Below, in pieces: positions 34,543 to 42,979 of a stretch of 64,000 nucleotides of DNA. The position numbers and the translations under genes are program-made. Source of the stretch: Streptomyces sp. NBC_00285 (lineage in GTDB: Bacteria > Actinomycetota > Actinomycetes > Streptomycetales > Streptomycetaceae). The stretch is taken from the NCBI RefSeq assembly GCF_036174265.1, contig NZ_CP108055.1, forward strand, positions 496,001 through 560,000, given 5' to 3'. The first letter of the stretch is position 1; the number at the start of each line of letters is the position of its first letter. Under the pieces are notes generated by a model. The model was not told the DNA's origin. It worked only from the letters and a program-made list of their open reading frames with translations, and did no database searches.

Positions 34543-34983
34543 ATGGATGGAGTCCTGTACCAACTACCGACCGCTTTCTGGACCGTTCCGTACGTGAGCT
34601 CCCGGTTTCCGGGGGCGTCGGAGGTGACTGACCTTCCCAACCTGGAGGAGGGTGCGAACTGCCAACTGTTCGCCTACGAGGTGCTTCGGCACTTCGGCCT
34701 GGCTGCGCCCGCTCTGCGGTCGAGCGAACTATGGGCCGATACGCAGACCACAGCCCGCGTGTTGGTTGCCCAGCCACTTGACCTGGTGCTGTTCAACGCC
34801 ACCGAGGATGCTTATGGCGCCCACGTAGGAGTCTGGGTGAACGAGGGACGAGTGCTGCATCTGTGCGCAGAGATAGGACGCCCGGCAGTCTGGGAGACGA
34901 CAGAGTTCGCGGCGCGGGAGCGCTACCGGGTTCTGATCGGCAACAAGCGTGTGGTCGACACGACGCAGAACACCGTCGGCTGA
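34543..34983 (+). CDS. Small NlpC/P60-like hydrolase-fold protein
   Basis: The product is 146 aa starting MDGVLYQLPTAFWTVPYVSS. It contains GANCQLFAYEVLRHFG (Cys at the start of a helix) and DLVLFNATEDAYGAHVGVWVNEGRVLHL (His in a strand), the order and spacing of the catalytic Cys and His in NlpC/P60 amidases or peptidases. There is no signal peptide, so it would be cytoplasmic unless the IS110 insertion just upstream removed one. The right end of the IS lies 76 bases before the ATG. Confidence 0.65.
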   Translation: MDGVLYQLPTAFWTVPYVSSRFPGASEVTDLPNLEEGANCQLFAYEVLRHFGLAAPALRSSELWADTQTTARVLVAQPLDLVLFNATEDAYGAHVGVWVNEGRVLHLCAEIGRPAVWETTEFAARERYRVLIGNKRVVDTTQNTVG

Positions 34984-35483
34984 ACTCGACAAGGCCCGGA
35001 GGGATCTGTCATGGCGTCCCGGGGCTCTGACGGGCGGGGACTGTCTCGTAACGGCTGGCCACGGGCTGGGATGATTTTGATGTGGCTGGTGTGATCACGG
35101 CGTCGGAGCCGTCCTGGATAGCCCCGTTCACCGGGCTGAGTCCGCGTCAGTTCAGCAAGTTGATCACTGCGCTGCGTCGCGAATAGGCCGGCGTCCATGC
35201 CTTCTTCGGGATGGGGTCGCCTGGTTTACGACGACGCCGGGTGTACGGGCACGGCTACGCCGGCAGCACCGCCTCCGGCGCCCCGGCGTGCTCACGCCTC
35301 CAGTGGTCCGGCCGGAACCCCGGCTGGGACCTGGGGAGACCGGCGCGGTGGAGACACCTGAGTTGCCGAAAATTTCAGTTGATCTGGACCCCGGCGCATG
35401 AATACTGACTTTCGTCTCAGTTGATCTGGTCTGCTTCCGGCCTCTTCAATGTGACCTGTTTGACCAATGGGGGGCCTGCGAGA
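34984..35483. other. IS-derived debris
   Basis: Holds the truncated transposase at 35082, a preceding GGGACTGTCTCGTAAC that looks like an IS5-type terminal sequence (near 35036-35051), and a 13-base direct repeat TCAGTTGATCTGG at 35375-35387 and 35417-35429. No intact gene is seen. Confidence 0.5.
35082..35186 (+). pseudogene. Truncated IS5-like transposase (N-terminal 34 codons)
   Basis: Reads VAGVITASEPSWIAPFTG, then LSPRQFSKLITALRRE and a stop. This is the start of a common Streptomyces IS5-group transposase (HTH part of a DDE enzyme), which normally continues for about 250 residues. The rest is missing. It is preceded by an IS-end-like sequence. Confidence 0.7.
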
Positions 35484-36380
35484 ATGACCATGCACGACGA
35501 CCAGGTGGACGTAACGGACGAAATCGTTGCGAACTTGATCCGAGAACAATTTCCGCAGTGGAGCGGCAAGGCGATCCAGCCCCTGTCGTCGACCGGGACG
35601 GTCAATGCCATCTTCCGCATCGGTGACGACCTCGCTGCGCGTTTCCCACTGCGGCTGGCCGATGCTGCCGACGCGTTGGCGGTTCTGGAACAGGAGGCGC
35701 AGGCAAGCGCGGAGCTGGCGCAGGTGTCTTGCTTCCCCGCCCCGGAACCCGTCGCCCTGGGAAAGCCCGGAGCGGGTTACCCCATGCCGTGGTCGATCCA
35801 GACATGGCTGCCGGGAACGATCGCCTCTGATGCCGACCCGAGTGGGTCGGACGCCTTCGCCGAGGACCTTGCGGCCTTCATCGCGGCCCTGCGGAACGCC
35901 GATACGCGGGGGCGGCTTTTCAGTGGCGACAATCGTGGCGGCGTTCTCGCTGACCACGACGACTGGATGGCGAAGTGCTTCGAGGAGAGTAAGTGTCTGC
36001 TCGACGTGCCCCGGCTGCGCCCGATGTGGAGCCGTTTTCGGGAGTTGCCACGCAGCGGTGCCGATGTGATGAGCCATGGTGACTTGATTCCCGGCAATGT
36101 ACTGGTCGCGGGAGACAGGCTCGGCGGAGTACTCGACACCGGCGGATTCGGCCCGGCCGACCCCGCGCTGGACCTGGTCAGCGCCTGGCACTTGTTGCAG
36201 CCAGGCCCTCGGGAAGTGCTCCGGCGGACACTGGTCTGTGACGAGCTGGAGTGGGAGCGCGGCAAGGCATGGGCGTTCGAACAGGCGATGGGTGTCATCT
36301 GGTACTACGTCGAGACCAACCCGCCGATGAGCAGAATGGGGCGCCGGACACTCGACCGCATTCTGGAGTCGACGGAGTGA
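35484..36380 (+). CDS. Aminoglycoside phosphotransferase (APH) family protein
   Basis: The product is 298 aa. The kinase-like fold is shown by SSTGTVNAIFRIGDDLAARFPLR (nucleotide lobe), SHGDLIPGNVLV (catalytic loop HxDxxxxN, about residues 195-206) and LGGVLDTGGFGPADPALDLV (metal-binding Asp and the DPAxDL motif). Such proteins phosphorylate aminoglycosides, macrolides or metabolites; a resistance role is possible but unproven. ATG at 35484 is used, with ATG 35490 in frame. It stands next to IS debris. Confidence 0.85.
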   Translation: MTMHDDQVDVTDEIVANLIREQFPQWSGKAIQPLSSTGTVNAIFRIGDDLAARFPLRLADAADALAVLEQEAQASAELAQVSCFPAPEPVALGKPGAGYPMPWSIQTWLPGTIASDADPSGSDAFAEDLAAFIAALRNADTRGRLFSGDNRGGVLADHDDWMAKCFEESKCLLDVPRLRPMWSRFRELPRSGADVMSHGDLIPGNVLVAGDRLGGVLDTGGFGPADPALDLVSAWHLLQPGPREVLRRTLVCDELEWERGKAWAFEQAMGVIWYYVETNPPMSRMGRRTLDRILESTE

Positions 36381-36489
36381 TGCCGCCCCGCTCGTGGGCC
36401 GTGACAGAGACGATCGCTTCCCGCCCCCACCGACAACAGTGCCAACGGGAACAGACTCGGCCGAGACAGGACAGGATCAACGCCTCCTG

Positions 36490-36521
36490 TAAGAGCCCTG
36501 TCGACTAAGAGCCCTGTCGAC
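36490..36521. repeat. Tandem 16-base direct repeat
   Basis: The unit TAAGAGCCCTGTCGAC occurs twice in perfect tandem between the APH and MerR genes. Confidence 0.9.
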
Positions 36522-36658
36522 GGTCGTTCTCGCCCATGGACCACGCACTGGCCCCGCCGCCCGGGGAGGAATCGTCAAACCTGTGGATGAGGAGTGGTTG
36601 TCTGCTCGCAGGCGAAGGGACTTGAGTCTCCAGTAAGGGGAGACGCAAAGGTGGGGGC

Positions 36659-37597
36659 ATGGACGGCGACACGCGCTACTCGATCGGCGAACTCTCTCGA
36701 CGGACCGGTCTCACGGTCAAGACCATTCGGTTCTACTCCGATCGCGGAATCGTGGCGCCGACCGACCGCAACCCGGCCGGCTACCGCCTCTACAGCATCG
36801 ACGCTGTCGCACGCCTGGACCTCGTGCGAACCTTGCGCGAGCTGGGACTGGACCTTCCCACGATCCGCAAGGTCGTGGATCGCGAACTCTCGCTTCCCGA
36901 GGTCGCCGCAGCGCACGCCGAAGCGCTGGCAGTCCAGATCCGCGTCCTGCGCCTGCGGCGCGCGGTGCTGACGGCGGTGGCCGAGCGCGGGTCCACACCT
37001 GAGGAGACGGAACTCATGCACAGGCTGGCCCATCTTTCCGAGGACGAACGCAGACGTCTGATCGGCAATTTCCTCGACGCCGTCTTCGGCGGTCTTGACG
37101 CCGTCCCCGCATTCGCGGGGGTCATGCGCTCGATGACCCCCGAGTTGCCCGACAACCCGGAGGCGGAGCAGGTCCAGGCGTGGGTGGAGCTGGCCGAGAT
37201 GTCCCAGGACCGGGGTTTCCGCGCCGTCGTGCGGCGGATGGCCGAGGACCTGGCAGCCGAGCAGATCCGAAGCGACATGGTGGGCCCGCGCCGCGACATC
37301 GCGGCAGCCGTCCGTGACCGGGCCGGGCCGGCCCTGAGCGCAGGCATCGACCCGGCCTCCCCCCAGGCCGATCCGATCGTTGCGGAGTTCACTGCGCACT
37401 ACGCGCACCTCCTCGGTCGCCCCGACGACGTCGAGCTTCGCCGCGGGCTGGTGTCTCGGCTGCAGAGTGTCAACGACCCACGCAGGGAGCGATACCTTCA
37501 GCTGCTCGCAGTGGTCAACGGCTGGCCGGCTCCGGAGAGTCTGGCTGCAGTGCTCGATTGGTCCGTCCAGGCTCTGCGCGTCCGGACACAGCAATGA
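36659..37597 (+). CDS. MerR family transcriptional regulator
   Basis: The product is 312 aa. The MerR winged HTH is at about 6-75: YSIGELSRRTGLTVKTIRFYSDRGIV, GYRLYSIDAVARLDLVRTLRELGLDL, each seen in part. The long helical C-terminus (LMHRLAHLSEDERRRLIGNFLDAVFG..., QAWVELAEMSQDRGF) has no cysteines for metal sensing and resembles drug- or ligand-sensing TipA-like types. AAAGGTGGGGGC precedes the ATG. It converges on the FAD monooxygenase gene and might respond to the same compound. Confidence 0.9.
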   Translation: MDGDTRYSIGELSRRTGLTVKTIRFYSDRGIVAPTDRNPAGYRLYSIDAVARLDLVRTLRELGLDLPTIRKVVDRELSLPEVAAAHAEALAVQIRVLRLRRAVLTAVAERGSTPEETELMHRLAHLSEDERRRLIGNFLDAVFGGLDAVPAFAGVMRSMTPELPDNPEAEQVQAWVELAEMSQDRGFRAVVRRMAEDLAAEQIRSDMVGPRRDIAAAVRDRAGPALSAGIDPASPQADPIVAEFTAHYAHLLGRPDDVELRRGLVSRLQSVNDPRRERYLQLLAVVNGWPAPESLAAVLDWSVQALRVRTQQ

Positions 37598-37859
37598 CGG
37601 GGCGGTCACAAGGCGGCATGGGGCGGACGCGGCCGGCGTCGGGTCGGCGGGCATCGCGCGCCACTTGATTCCGGTGGCCCCGAGACAGTGGATCCGGTCA
37701 GCCGCATCGGACCGCGGCACGGGCCTCCTGTTGCTCCACGGCTTCGACACCCGCGAGCAGTTCAGGAGTTCCCGTCTTCATGCCCTGGCCCCGGCCGCCC
37801 GCCCGACCGGGAATCCGTGTTCGGCTGCCGTCGCTCAAGGGCGAGGAGTCGACAGCTGC

Positions 37860-39386
37860 TCAGCCGGCCGGACTGCCGAACCACTGACGGGCGGCCCGTG
37901 CAAACCCTTCGCGGTCAGGGGCGCGGTCGCCTGTCCAGGCGACTATGCCGTCGGGGCGGACAAGCACGGCTCCGAATCCGAGGTCGTTCCTCGCCCGACC
38001 GGCCACATACCGGATCCGGCTCTCACAGCCCGCCGTCGGACCGTGCAGCCGTCGGTCGATGCTGAAATCGAGCGCGAGGCCGCGTCCGTCCTGCATCAGG
38101 TCGCCGAGAGAAGTGCCGTTGTCGAGACGAAAGTCCGGGGCGCTGCGGCCGACCAGCGGGTGCTCACCGCCGAGGTCGTAGCGGTTCGACGAGCCCGACG
38201 CCTTCTCGAACACGTAGGTCGTCCCGTCACGGGTCCCGATCAGGTCGCGGATCACTTTTTGCATCGCATGGGCATGCGGGTCCGGCTTCATGACCGCCAC
38301 CTGGGCGCGCGACCAGTCGAGTACCTTCGCACCCGTCGGATGACGCTCGTGGGTGTAGGTGTCGAGAAGTCCGTCCGGCGCGTCCCCGCGCACGGTCGCT
38401 GCGAGTTTCCATCCCAGGTTCACGGCGTCGCCGATACCGGTGTTGAGCCCCTGCCCACCGAGGGGCGAGTGGATGTGCGCGGCGTCGCCCGCGAGCAGGA
38501 CGCGTCCCTGCCGGTAGGTCGTCGTCTGCATCGCCCGGTCGGTGAAGGTGGAGGCGAGATGGACGTCGTCCAGTGTCACGTCGGTGCCGGACACTCGGCG
38601 CAGAACCGCCTGCAGGTGGTCCCGGGTCGGCTGCTGTGAGCGATCGAAGGCGCCGCCGTCGAAGTCCATCATGCTGATGTGTCCCGCCACGGGCGTCTGG
38701 AGGTACACGCCCATGGGCGTCAGGTTGAATCCGAATCCAGATCGCAGCTTCTCGGGATCGGCGATGGTGGCGTGCATGGTGTAACCGGTGAACTGGGGCT
38801 CGGTGCCGACGAATTCGAAGCCCGCGAGCCCCCGCACCGTGCTGCGTCCGCCGTCGCAGCCGACGAGCCAGCGCGCCACGTATTCGTCCTCACCGGCCTG
38901 TGCGATCACGCTTTCGTCGTTCTGTACGACGCCTGAGACGGTGACGCCGCGCCTGATCTCCACGCCGAGCTTGGATGCCCGCTCGGCCAGCACCGTCTCG
39001 ACCGCGTCGAGGCTTGTGAACACTCCTTCCAGTGCCGGGCTCGGGAGCCGGAACGGCAGGGCGGCTACGTCGACCTTCGCCGGATCGAGCATCATGCCGG
39101 CGAAGTGGCCCGCGACACGAGGGGGCACCGGTTCGTCCGAGTCGGGGTTCACGCCGGGATCGTCGCTGCTGCCCGATGCTGTCAGCAGAGTGGGCAGCAT
39201 CCCGCGCCGGTAGAACGCCTCGACCGACGCGGCGGACAGGCCTCGCATCCCGAGCGGGATCGACTTCCACGGGGAGCCGAGCTCCGGTTCCCGCTCGAGC
39301 ACCAGGACAGAACAGCCCGCGAGGCCAAGCTCGCAGGCAAGGAACAGACCGACTGGGCCCGCGCCCACGATCATCACGTCATGCAT
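37860..39386 (-). CDS. FAD-dependent aromatic-ring monooxygenase (PHBH fold)
   Basis: The product is 508 aa. The FAD dinucleotide motif is MIVGAGPVGLFLACELGLAG (residues about 5-24), the DG motif is LVGCDGGRSTVRG, and the second FAD motif is GRVLLAGDAAHIHSPLGGQGLNTGI. A C-terminal thioredoxin-like extension (LVGRSAPDFRLDNGTSLGDLM...) is typical of the phenol hydroxylase / polyketide hydroxylase subgroup. Such enzymes use NAD(P)H and O2 to hydroxylate aromatic rings, antibiotics or polyketides. ATG at 39386 has GAGGAA upstream. It may serve in detoxification or aromatic catabolism. It is convergent with the MerR gene. Confidence 0.92.
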   Translation of the reverse strand: MHDVMIVGAGPVGLFLACELGLAGCSVLVLEREPELGSPWKSIPLGMRGLSAASVEAFYRRGMLPTLLTASGSSDDPGVNPDSDEPVPPRVAGHFAGMMLDPAKVDVAALPFRLPSPALEGVFTSLDAVETVLAERASKLGVEIRRGVTVSGVVQNDESVIAQAGEDEYVARWLVGCDGGRSTVRGLAGFEFVGTEPQFTGYTMHATIADPEKLRSGFGFNLTPMGVYLQTPVAGHISMMDFDGGAFDRSQQPTRDHLQAVLRRVSGTDVTLDDVHLASTFTDRAMQTTTYRQGRVLLAGDAAHIHSPLGGQGLNTGIGDAVNLGWKLAATVRGDAPDGLLDTYTHERHPTGAKVLDWSRAQVAVMKPDPHAHAMQKVIRDLIGTRDGTTYVFEKASGSSNRYDLGGEHPLVGRSAPDFRLDNGTSLGDLMQDGRGLALDFSIDRRLHGPTAGCESRIRYVAGRARNDLGFGAVLVRPDGIVAWTGDRAPDREGFARAARQWFGSPAG

Positions 39387-39931
39387 GAGAGTTCCTCTTT
39401 CCGAGGTCAAGCAGCCGGATGGGCACCCGGCCGGATCTCTGGAAAGGTGTCAGCCCTCACCGACGGACCGCCGACATCGGGCCGACAGCCCCCGACACCA
39501 CCGACAAGGCGCCGACAGCACGGCCACGTCGCCCGATCGCCTCGGCTGCCCGTCAAGGCGGGCACGTTGATCTGCGGTGGCGGATCATGTCGCAGCTGAG
39601 CCGCCGGTAGTTGTCGACCACCTGCGGCCGGCCGCCGTTGCCCGAGGACGGCGGGAGAAGACGGCGAACGGGTTGTACGCGCCGCCGTTGTCGATCCGCT
39701 CCAAGTCCGCGCCCGGCAGGGTGTGACGCGGAGGTTCGCGCGCACGCCGTTGTGGTTGCACTACTCGCGGTTCTAGCTGGTCTCCCGGGACCCGAACCGG
39801 TAGGTGGCGTCGCTGCTGTGGCCGCCGTCGGTGGATGTGTGTCGCGGCATCCGATGTGACTGGGCACGGTGTCCGGCACAGTAGGGCATGTTCGGCCACC
39901 CGTACGAGGTGGAGTCCAGAAGTGGGCGATA
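39387..39931. other. Gap with possible decayed coding sequence
   Basis: On the minus strand around 39560-39790 the three frames share protein-like pieces (GADLERIDNGGAYNPFAVFS and GNGGRPQVVDNYRRLSCDM) interrupted by frame changes and stops. This looks like an old gene remnant. No family could be named. Confidence 0.3.
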
Positions 39932-40651
39932 TCAGCGGGGAGCCGCGTGCTGGTCGCCGCTGACCTGGTCGAAGTCGTGCGTGGCCTGGGCCAGCAGGTC
40001 GAGCATGGCCAGCTCCGCCCGGGCCGCGTCCTGGTCGCGAACGGCGTCGAACACGGCCTGGTGGCTGGGCACGGGGTCGGATGCCTGGCTGTGGGAGTGC
40101 ACCACCCGGTCGCGCTCGCGCAGTCCCGGCTCCAGGAGGAGGTCCATGCGGGCCAGCATTTCGTTGCCCGTGGCGTTGAGCAGGGCGCGGTGGAAGGCGG
40201 CGTCCGCTTCGGCGGCGCTTGCGGGAGAGTGCGCCTGAGCTTCGGCCATGGCGTCGAGGGCGCTCTGCATCGCCTCGATGTCGTCGTCGGTGCGATGCAG
40301 TGCGGCCCGGTGTGCCGCGGCGGGTTCCACGATGGAGCGCACGTCGGCCAGGTCCCGCATCAGGCGCTGGCCACCGCCGCTCTCCACCTGCCAGCGGATG
40401 AGGTCCGCGTCGAGGAGATTCCAGTGCTTGCGCTCCCGGACGAAGGTGCCGCGTTTCTGGCGGGCGTCGATGAGTCCCTTGCCGGCGAGGACCTTCATGG
40501 ACTCGCGCATGACGGTCAGGCTGACGTCCAGTTCCTCACCGAGTGCGCGGACGTCGAGAATCGCACCTTCGGGCAGGTCACCGCCGACGATGCGAGTGCC
40601 CAAGGTGTGCACGATCTGCCCATGTACGCCTCGGCCGGCATAGGACGCCAT
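39932..40651 (-). CDS. FadR/GntR family regulator of the galactonate pathway cluster
   Basis: The product is 239 aa. The GntR winged HTH is at about 10-75: HTLGTRIVGGDLPEGAILDV, LGEELDVSLTVMRESMKVLAGKGLIDARQKRGTFV. The FCD effector domain follows (VRSIVEPAAAHRAALHRTDDDIEAM, EADAAFHRALLNATGNEMLAR, HQAVFDAVRDQDA), with His/Asp positions that bind a metal and an organic acid. FadR-type regulators of sugar-acid genes such as DgoR sense hexonates or KDG/KDGal-type acids. GAGGAGAAC precedes the ATG. It is encoded on the same strand as the catabolic genes but separated from them by the glycosidase-like remnant. Confidence 0.9.
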   Translation of the reverse strand: MASYAGRGVHGQIVHTLGTRIVGGDLPEGAILDVRALGEELDVSLTVMRESMKVLAGKGLIDARQKRGTFVRERKHWNLLDADLIRWQVESGGGQRLMRDLADVRSIVEPAAAHRAALHRTDDDIEAMQSALDAMAEAQAHSPASAAEADAAFHRALLNATGNEMLARMDLLLEPGLRERDRVVHSHSQASDPVPSHQAVFDAVRDQDAARAELAMLDLLAQATHDFDQVSGDQHAAPR

Positions 40652-40805
40652 GCGGTGTTCTCCTCGCGCTGGGAAGCGGTTGCCGTGCTGGCACGGGCCC
40701 CATCCTAGTCCTAAGCATTAATTATGAATAAATCTTGACAGGGGTATGGGCCCCACCCACGATGAACGCACCTTCACTCAGCCGCTGCTGTAGGAGCCAA
40801 TTGTC
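40652..40805. promoter_or_regulatory. AT-rich regulatory island upstream of the FadR-type gene
   Basis: At 40716-40740 the sequence CATTAATTATGAATA (40716-40730) is followed by AATCTTGACA. In this very GC-rich genome such an island is rare. It shares ATTAATTAT with the upstream region of the SDR gene (45711-45720), so it may be the FadR-type operator, with the TTGACA as a plus-strand -35 element. Confidence 0.5.
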
Positions 40806-41040
40806 TTGTTATCTCTGCATGCCCCAGGAGCGCCCCCGGTTCTGACCGGGCGTCTGCCGATGGGCAGTTCCCGCACTGCGCAACAGGGTTTTCTGTTCGT
40901 CGACAACCGCGACCCGTACACCACGCTCCCCGACCATGCGGATGTCCAGTTCCGCGTCCAGCTGGAGGGCGGCCTCGCCGTCTCGCTGCCCGAGCGGCCG
41001 GTCACCGTACCGGCGGGAGTGCGCTTCGCCGCTCGCGCGA
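40806..41040 (+). pseudogene. Possible C-terminal remnant of a glycosidase (GH35-like)
   Basis: The plus-strand frame gives GAPPVLTGRLPMGSSRTAQQ, GFLFVDNRDPYTTLPDHADV and VSLPERPVTVPAGVRFAARA with strong GC3 bias. From memory this resembles the all-beta part of Streptomyces beta-galactosidases ('TGFLFV.N..PY..LP.H..V.F.V......V..P.RPV.VP.GV.F'), an unverified assignment. There is no proper N-terminus or catalytic domain, and the frame loses its protein character at the lactonase gene's end. It would make sense as a decayed galactosidase once controlled with the galactose genes. Confidence 0.4.
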
Positions 41041-41955
41041 TCAGACGCTCCGTTCGGCCAGGGAGGCACTCGCGCTGGGGGTGGCCGCAGCGGTGGCCGT
41101 GCAGGTGGCGCGGAGTACGGCTCCGTCCCAGGGGCCCGGGTCGGCCAGTCCGTACGCGGCCGTCGTCACGATGAGGTGCTGTCCGGTCAGGCAGACCGCC
41201 GTGGGCTGGAGGGCGGGCACGTCCACGGTCTGCAGCAGTTGTCCCCGCGGGCTGTAGCGGCGGATCTGGCCGCCGCCCCAGATCGCCGACCAGACAGAGC
41301 CGTCGGAGTCGACTGCCATGCCGTCCGGGCTGCCGTCCTCGGGTGCGACGCGGAACACCGGGCGGCGGTCGGACAGTTCGGCGGTGCCGGGGTCGACCCG
41401 GAAGGCCTCCACCGTGCCCGCGGCGGAGTCGGCGAGGTAGAGGGTGTGGCCGTCCGGGCTGAAGACCGGCCCGTTGGGAACGGTCAGCCCGTCCAGGACG
41501 CGGGTCACCGAGCCGTCGGTGTTCCACCGGTGCAGCGCGCCGGCGCCGGGTGTGGCGTCGTAGGCCATGGTGCCGGCCCACATCCGTCCGGCGGGATCAC
41601 AGACCGCGTCGTTCATGCGCTGCGGGCTTCCGGCCTGGGGGGCCACCGCGACCGTACGGACGGTCTTCCCGGCCTCGTCCAGAACGGCGAAGTCCATACC
41701 GGTGGCCACGGCCCAGCCACCAGGGCTCCGGCCAGCGGCGCCCAGCGGGGCGACCGCGCCCAACGGCTGTGCCAGGCGGGCCAGTTCCACCAGGGGACCG
41801 GTCTCGTCCTGGGGCAGCCGCAGGAGTCTCCCGGTGAGGATGTCGACGAGGATCACGCTGCCGTCGGACAGCAGGCGTGGCCCTTCGCCGAGTTCCAGCC
41901 GGTCGGATGTGACGGGGGCGAACGCGCCGACCGGCTGGTGCGCGGGCACAGACAT
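41041..41955 (-). CDS. SMP-30/gluconolactonase family sugar lactonase
   Basis: The product is 304 aa. A six-bladed propeller is indicated by LELGEGPRLLSDGSVILVDI (metal-binding Glu), RMNDAVCDPAGRMWAGTM (Asn/Asp), LTVPNGPVFSPDGHTLYLADS and SPDGMAVDSDGSVWSAIW (Asp), all matching SMP-30. It would hydrolyse an aldonolactone, here probably D-galactono-lactone, to the aldonic acid. AAAGG precedes the ATG. It is the last gene of the catabolic cluster, 61 bases after the kinase gene. Confidence 0.92.
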   Translation of the reverse strand: MSVPAHQPVGAFAPVTSDRLELGEGPRLLSDGSVILVDILTGRLLRLPQDETGPLVELARLAQPLGAVAPLGAAGRSPGGWAVATGMDFAVLDEAGKTVRTVAVAPQAGSPQRMNDAVCDPAGRMWAGTMAYDATPGAGALHRWNTDGSVTRVLDGLTVPNGPVFSPDGHTLYLADSAAGTVEAFRVDPGTAELSDRRPVFRVAPEDGSPDGMAVDSDGSVWSAIWGGGQIRRYSPRGQLLQTVDVPALQPTAVCLTGQHLIVTTAAYGLADPGPWDGAVLRATCTATAAATPSASASLAERSV

Positions 41956-42016
41956 GTGGCGGCCTTTCGTGGCGGGGAGAAAGAGGAGAGACCCGCTCAC
42001 CGGGTGTCGGGCGGGC

Positions 42017-42979
42017 TCAGCGCACCGCCGCGCCGGGCGCCGCGTCCAGGAGGGGAAGTTCGTCGCGGTGGGGCAGTCCTTCCCAGTCGCCGGAGCTGGC
42101 GACGGCGAACGCGGCGGTGCGGGTGGCCCGGTGCAGCCTTTGTCCGGGCGGCAGTTCGTCCAGTACGCCGGAGAGGTATCCGGCGCAGAACGCGTCGCCC
42201 GCGCCCACCGTGTCGGCCACGGGCACGGGATGGGCCGGGGCGTGCACGACCTGATCGGCACGGAGATACAGGTCCGCCCCCTGGGCGCCCCGCTTGACCA
42301 CGACCTCCCGCACGCCCTGGGCGAGCAGCTCGGCCACCCGGTCGGCCTCTGACGTGCCGGGCTCTCCGGCGATCACGGGCAGCTCGTCGTCGGAGGCGAT
42401 GACGATGTCGATCAGTCCGAGCAGCGGCCGCAGGGCGGCCGAGGCGGCCGCCGCGTCCCACAGGCGGGTGCGGTGGTTCACGTCGAAGGACACGGTCCAG
42501 CCGTGCTCGGCGGCGTGTTCGGCCGCGGCCCGTACGGTGTCCAGCGGGCCGGGGCCCAGGGCGCAGGTGATGCCGGTCAGGTGCAGGAGGCGGGCTCCGT
42601 CGCTCAGGGCGCCCTGTAGGTGTGGTGGCCGCATGTGGGACGCGGCGGATCCGGTGCGCCAGTAGTGCACGCGGGCCACATCGGCGACCCGGCGCTCGCG
42701 CATGAGGGCTCCCGTGGGGGCGCCGGGGTCGACGGTGGCACGGTCCACGTGTACGCCTTCGCCGCGCAGCGTCCGCAGGATCATCCGACCGGGTTCGTCG
42801 GCACCGAGGCGGCCGGCCCAGCCGACCGTGTGCCCCAGCCGGGCGAGGCCCACCGCCACGTTGGACTCCGCGCCGGCGACCGCCGTGCGGGCCGCGCCGC
42901 CCGCGGTCAGCGGACCGTCCACCTGGAGCGAGAGCATCGTCTCGCCGAACGTCAGTGCCTGGAGCGGGGCGGCGCTCAC
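42017..42979 (-). CDS. kdgK: PfkB-family 2-keto-3-deoxy-sugar-acid kinase
   Basis: The product is 320 aa with GTG start at 42979, overlapping the aldolase stop (GTGA). PfkB signatures are GGAARTAVAGAESNVAVGLARLGH (N-terminal) and PVADTVGAGDAFCAGYLSG (C-terminal, with the catalytic Asp). In this context it should phosphorylate 2-keto-3-deoxygalactonate (or -gluconate) with ATP at C6. It is not of the DgoK sequence family of E. coli, but PfkB-type KDG kinases do the same chemistry. Confidence 0.9.
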   Translation of the reverse strand: MSAAPLQALTFGETMLSLQVDGPLTAGGAARTAVAGAESNVAVGLARLGHTVGWAGRLGADEPGRMILRTLRGEGVHVDRATVDPGAPTGALMRERRVADVARVHYWRTGSAASHMRPPHLQGALSDGARLLHLTGITCALGPGPLDTVRAAAEHAAEHGWTVSFDVNHRTRLWDAAAASAALRPLLGLIDIVIASDDELPVIAGEPGTSEADRVAELLAQGVREVVVKRGAQGADLYLRADQVVHAPAHPVPVADTVGAGDAFCAGYLSGVLDELPPGQRLHRATRTAAFAVASSGDWEGLPHRDELPLLDAAPGAAVR

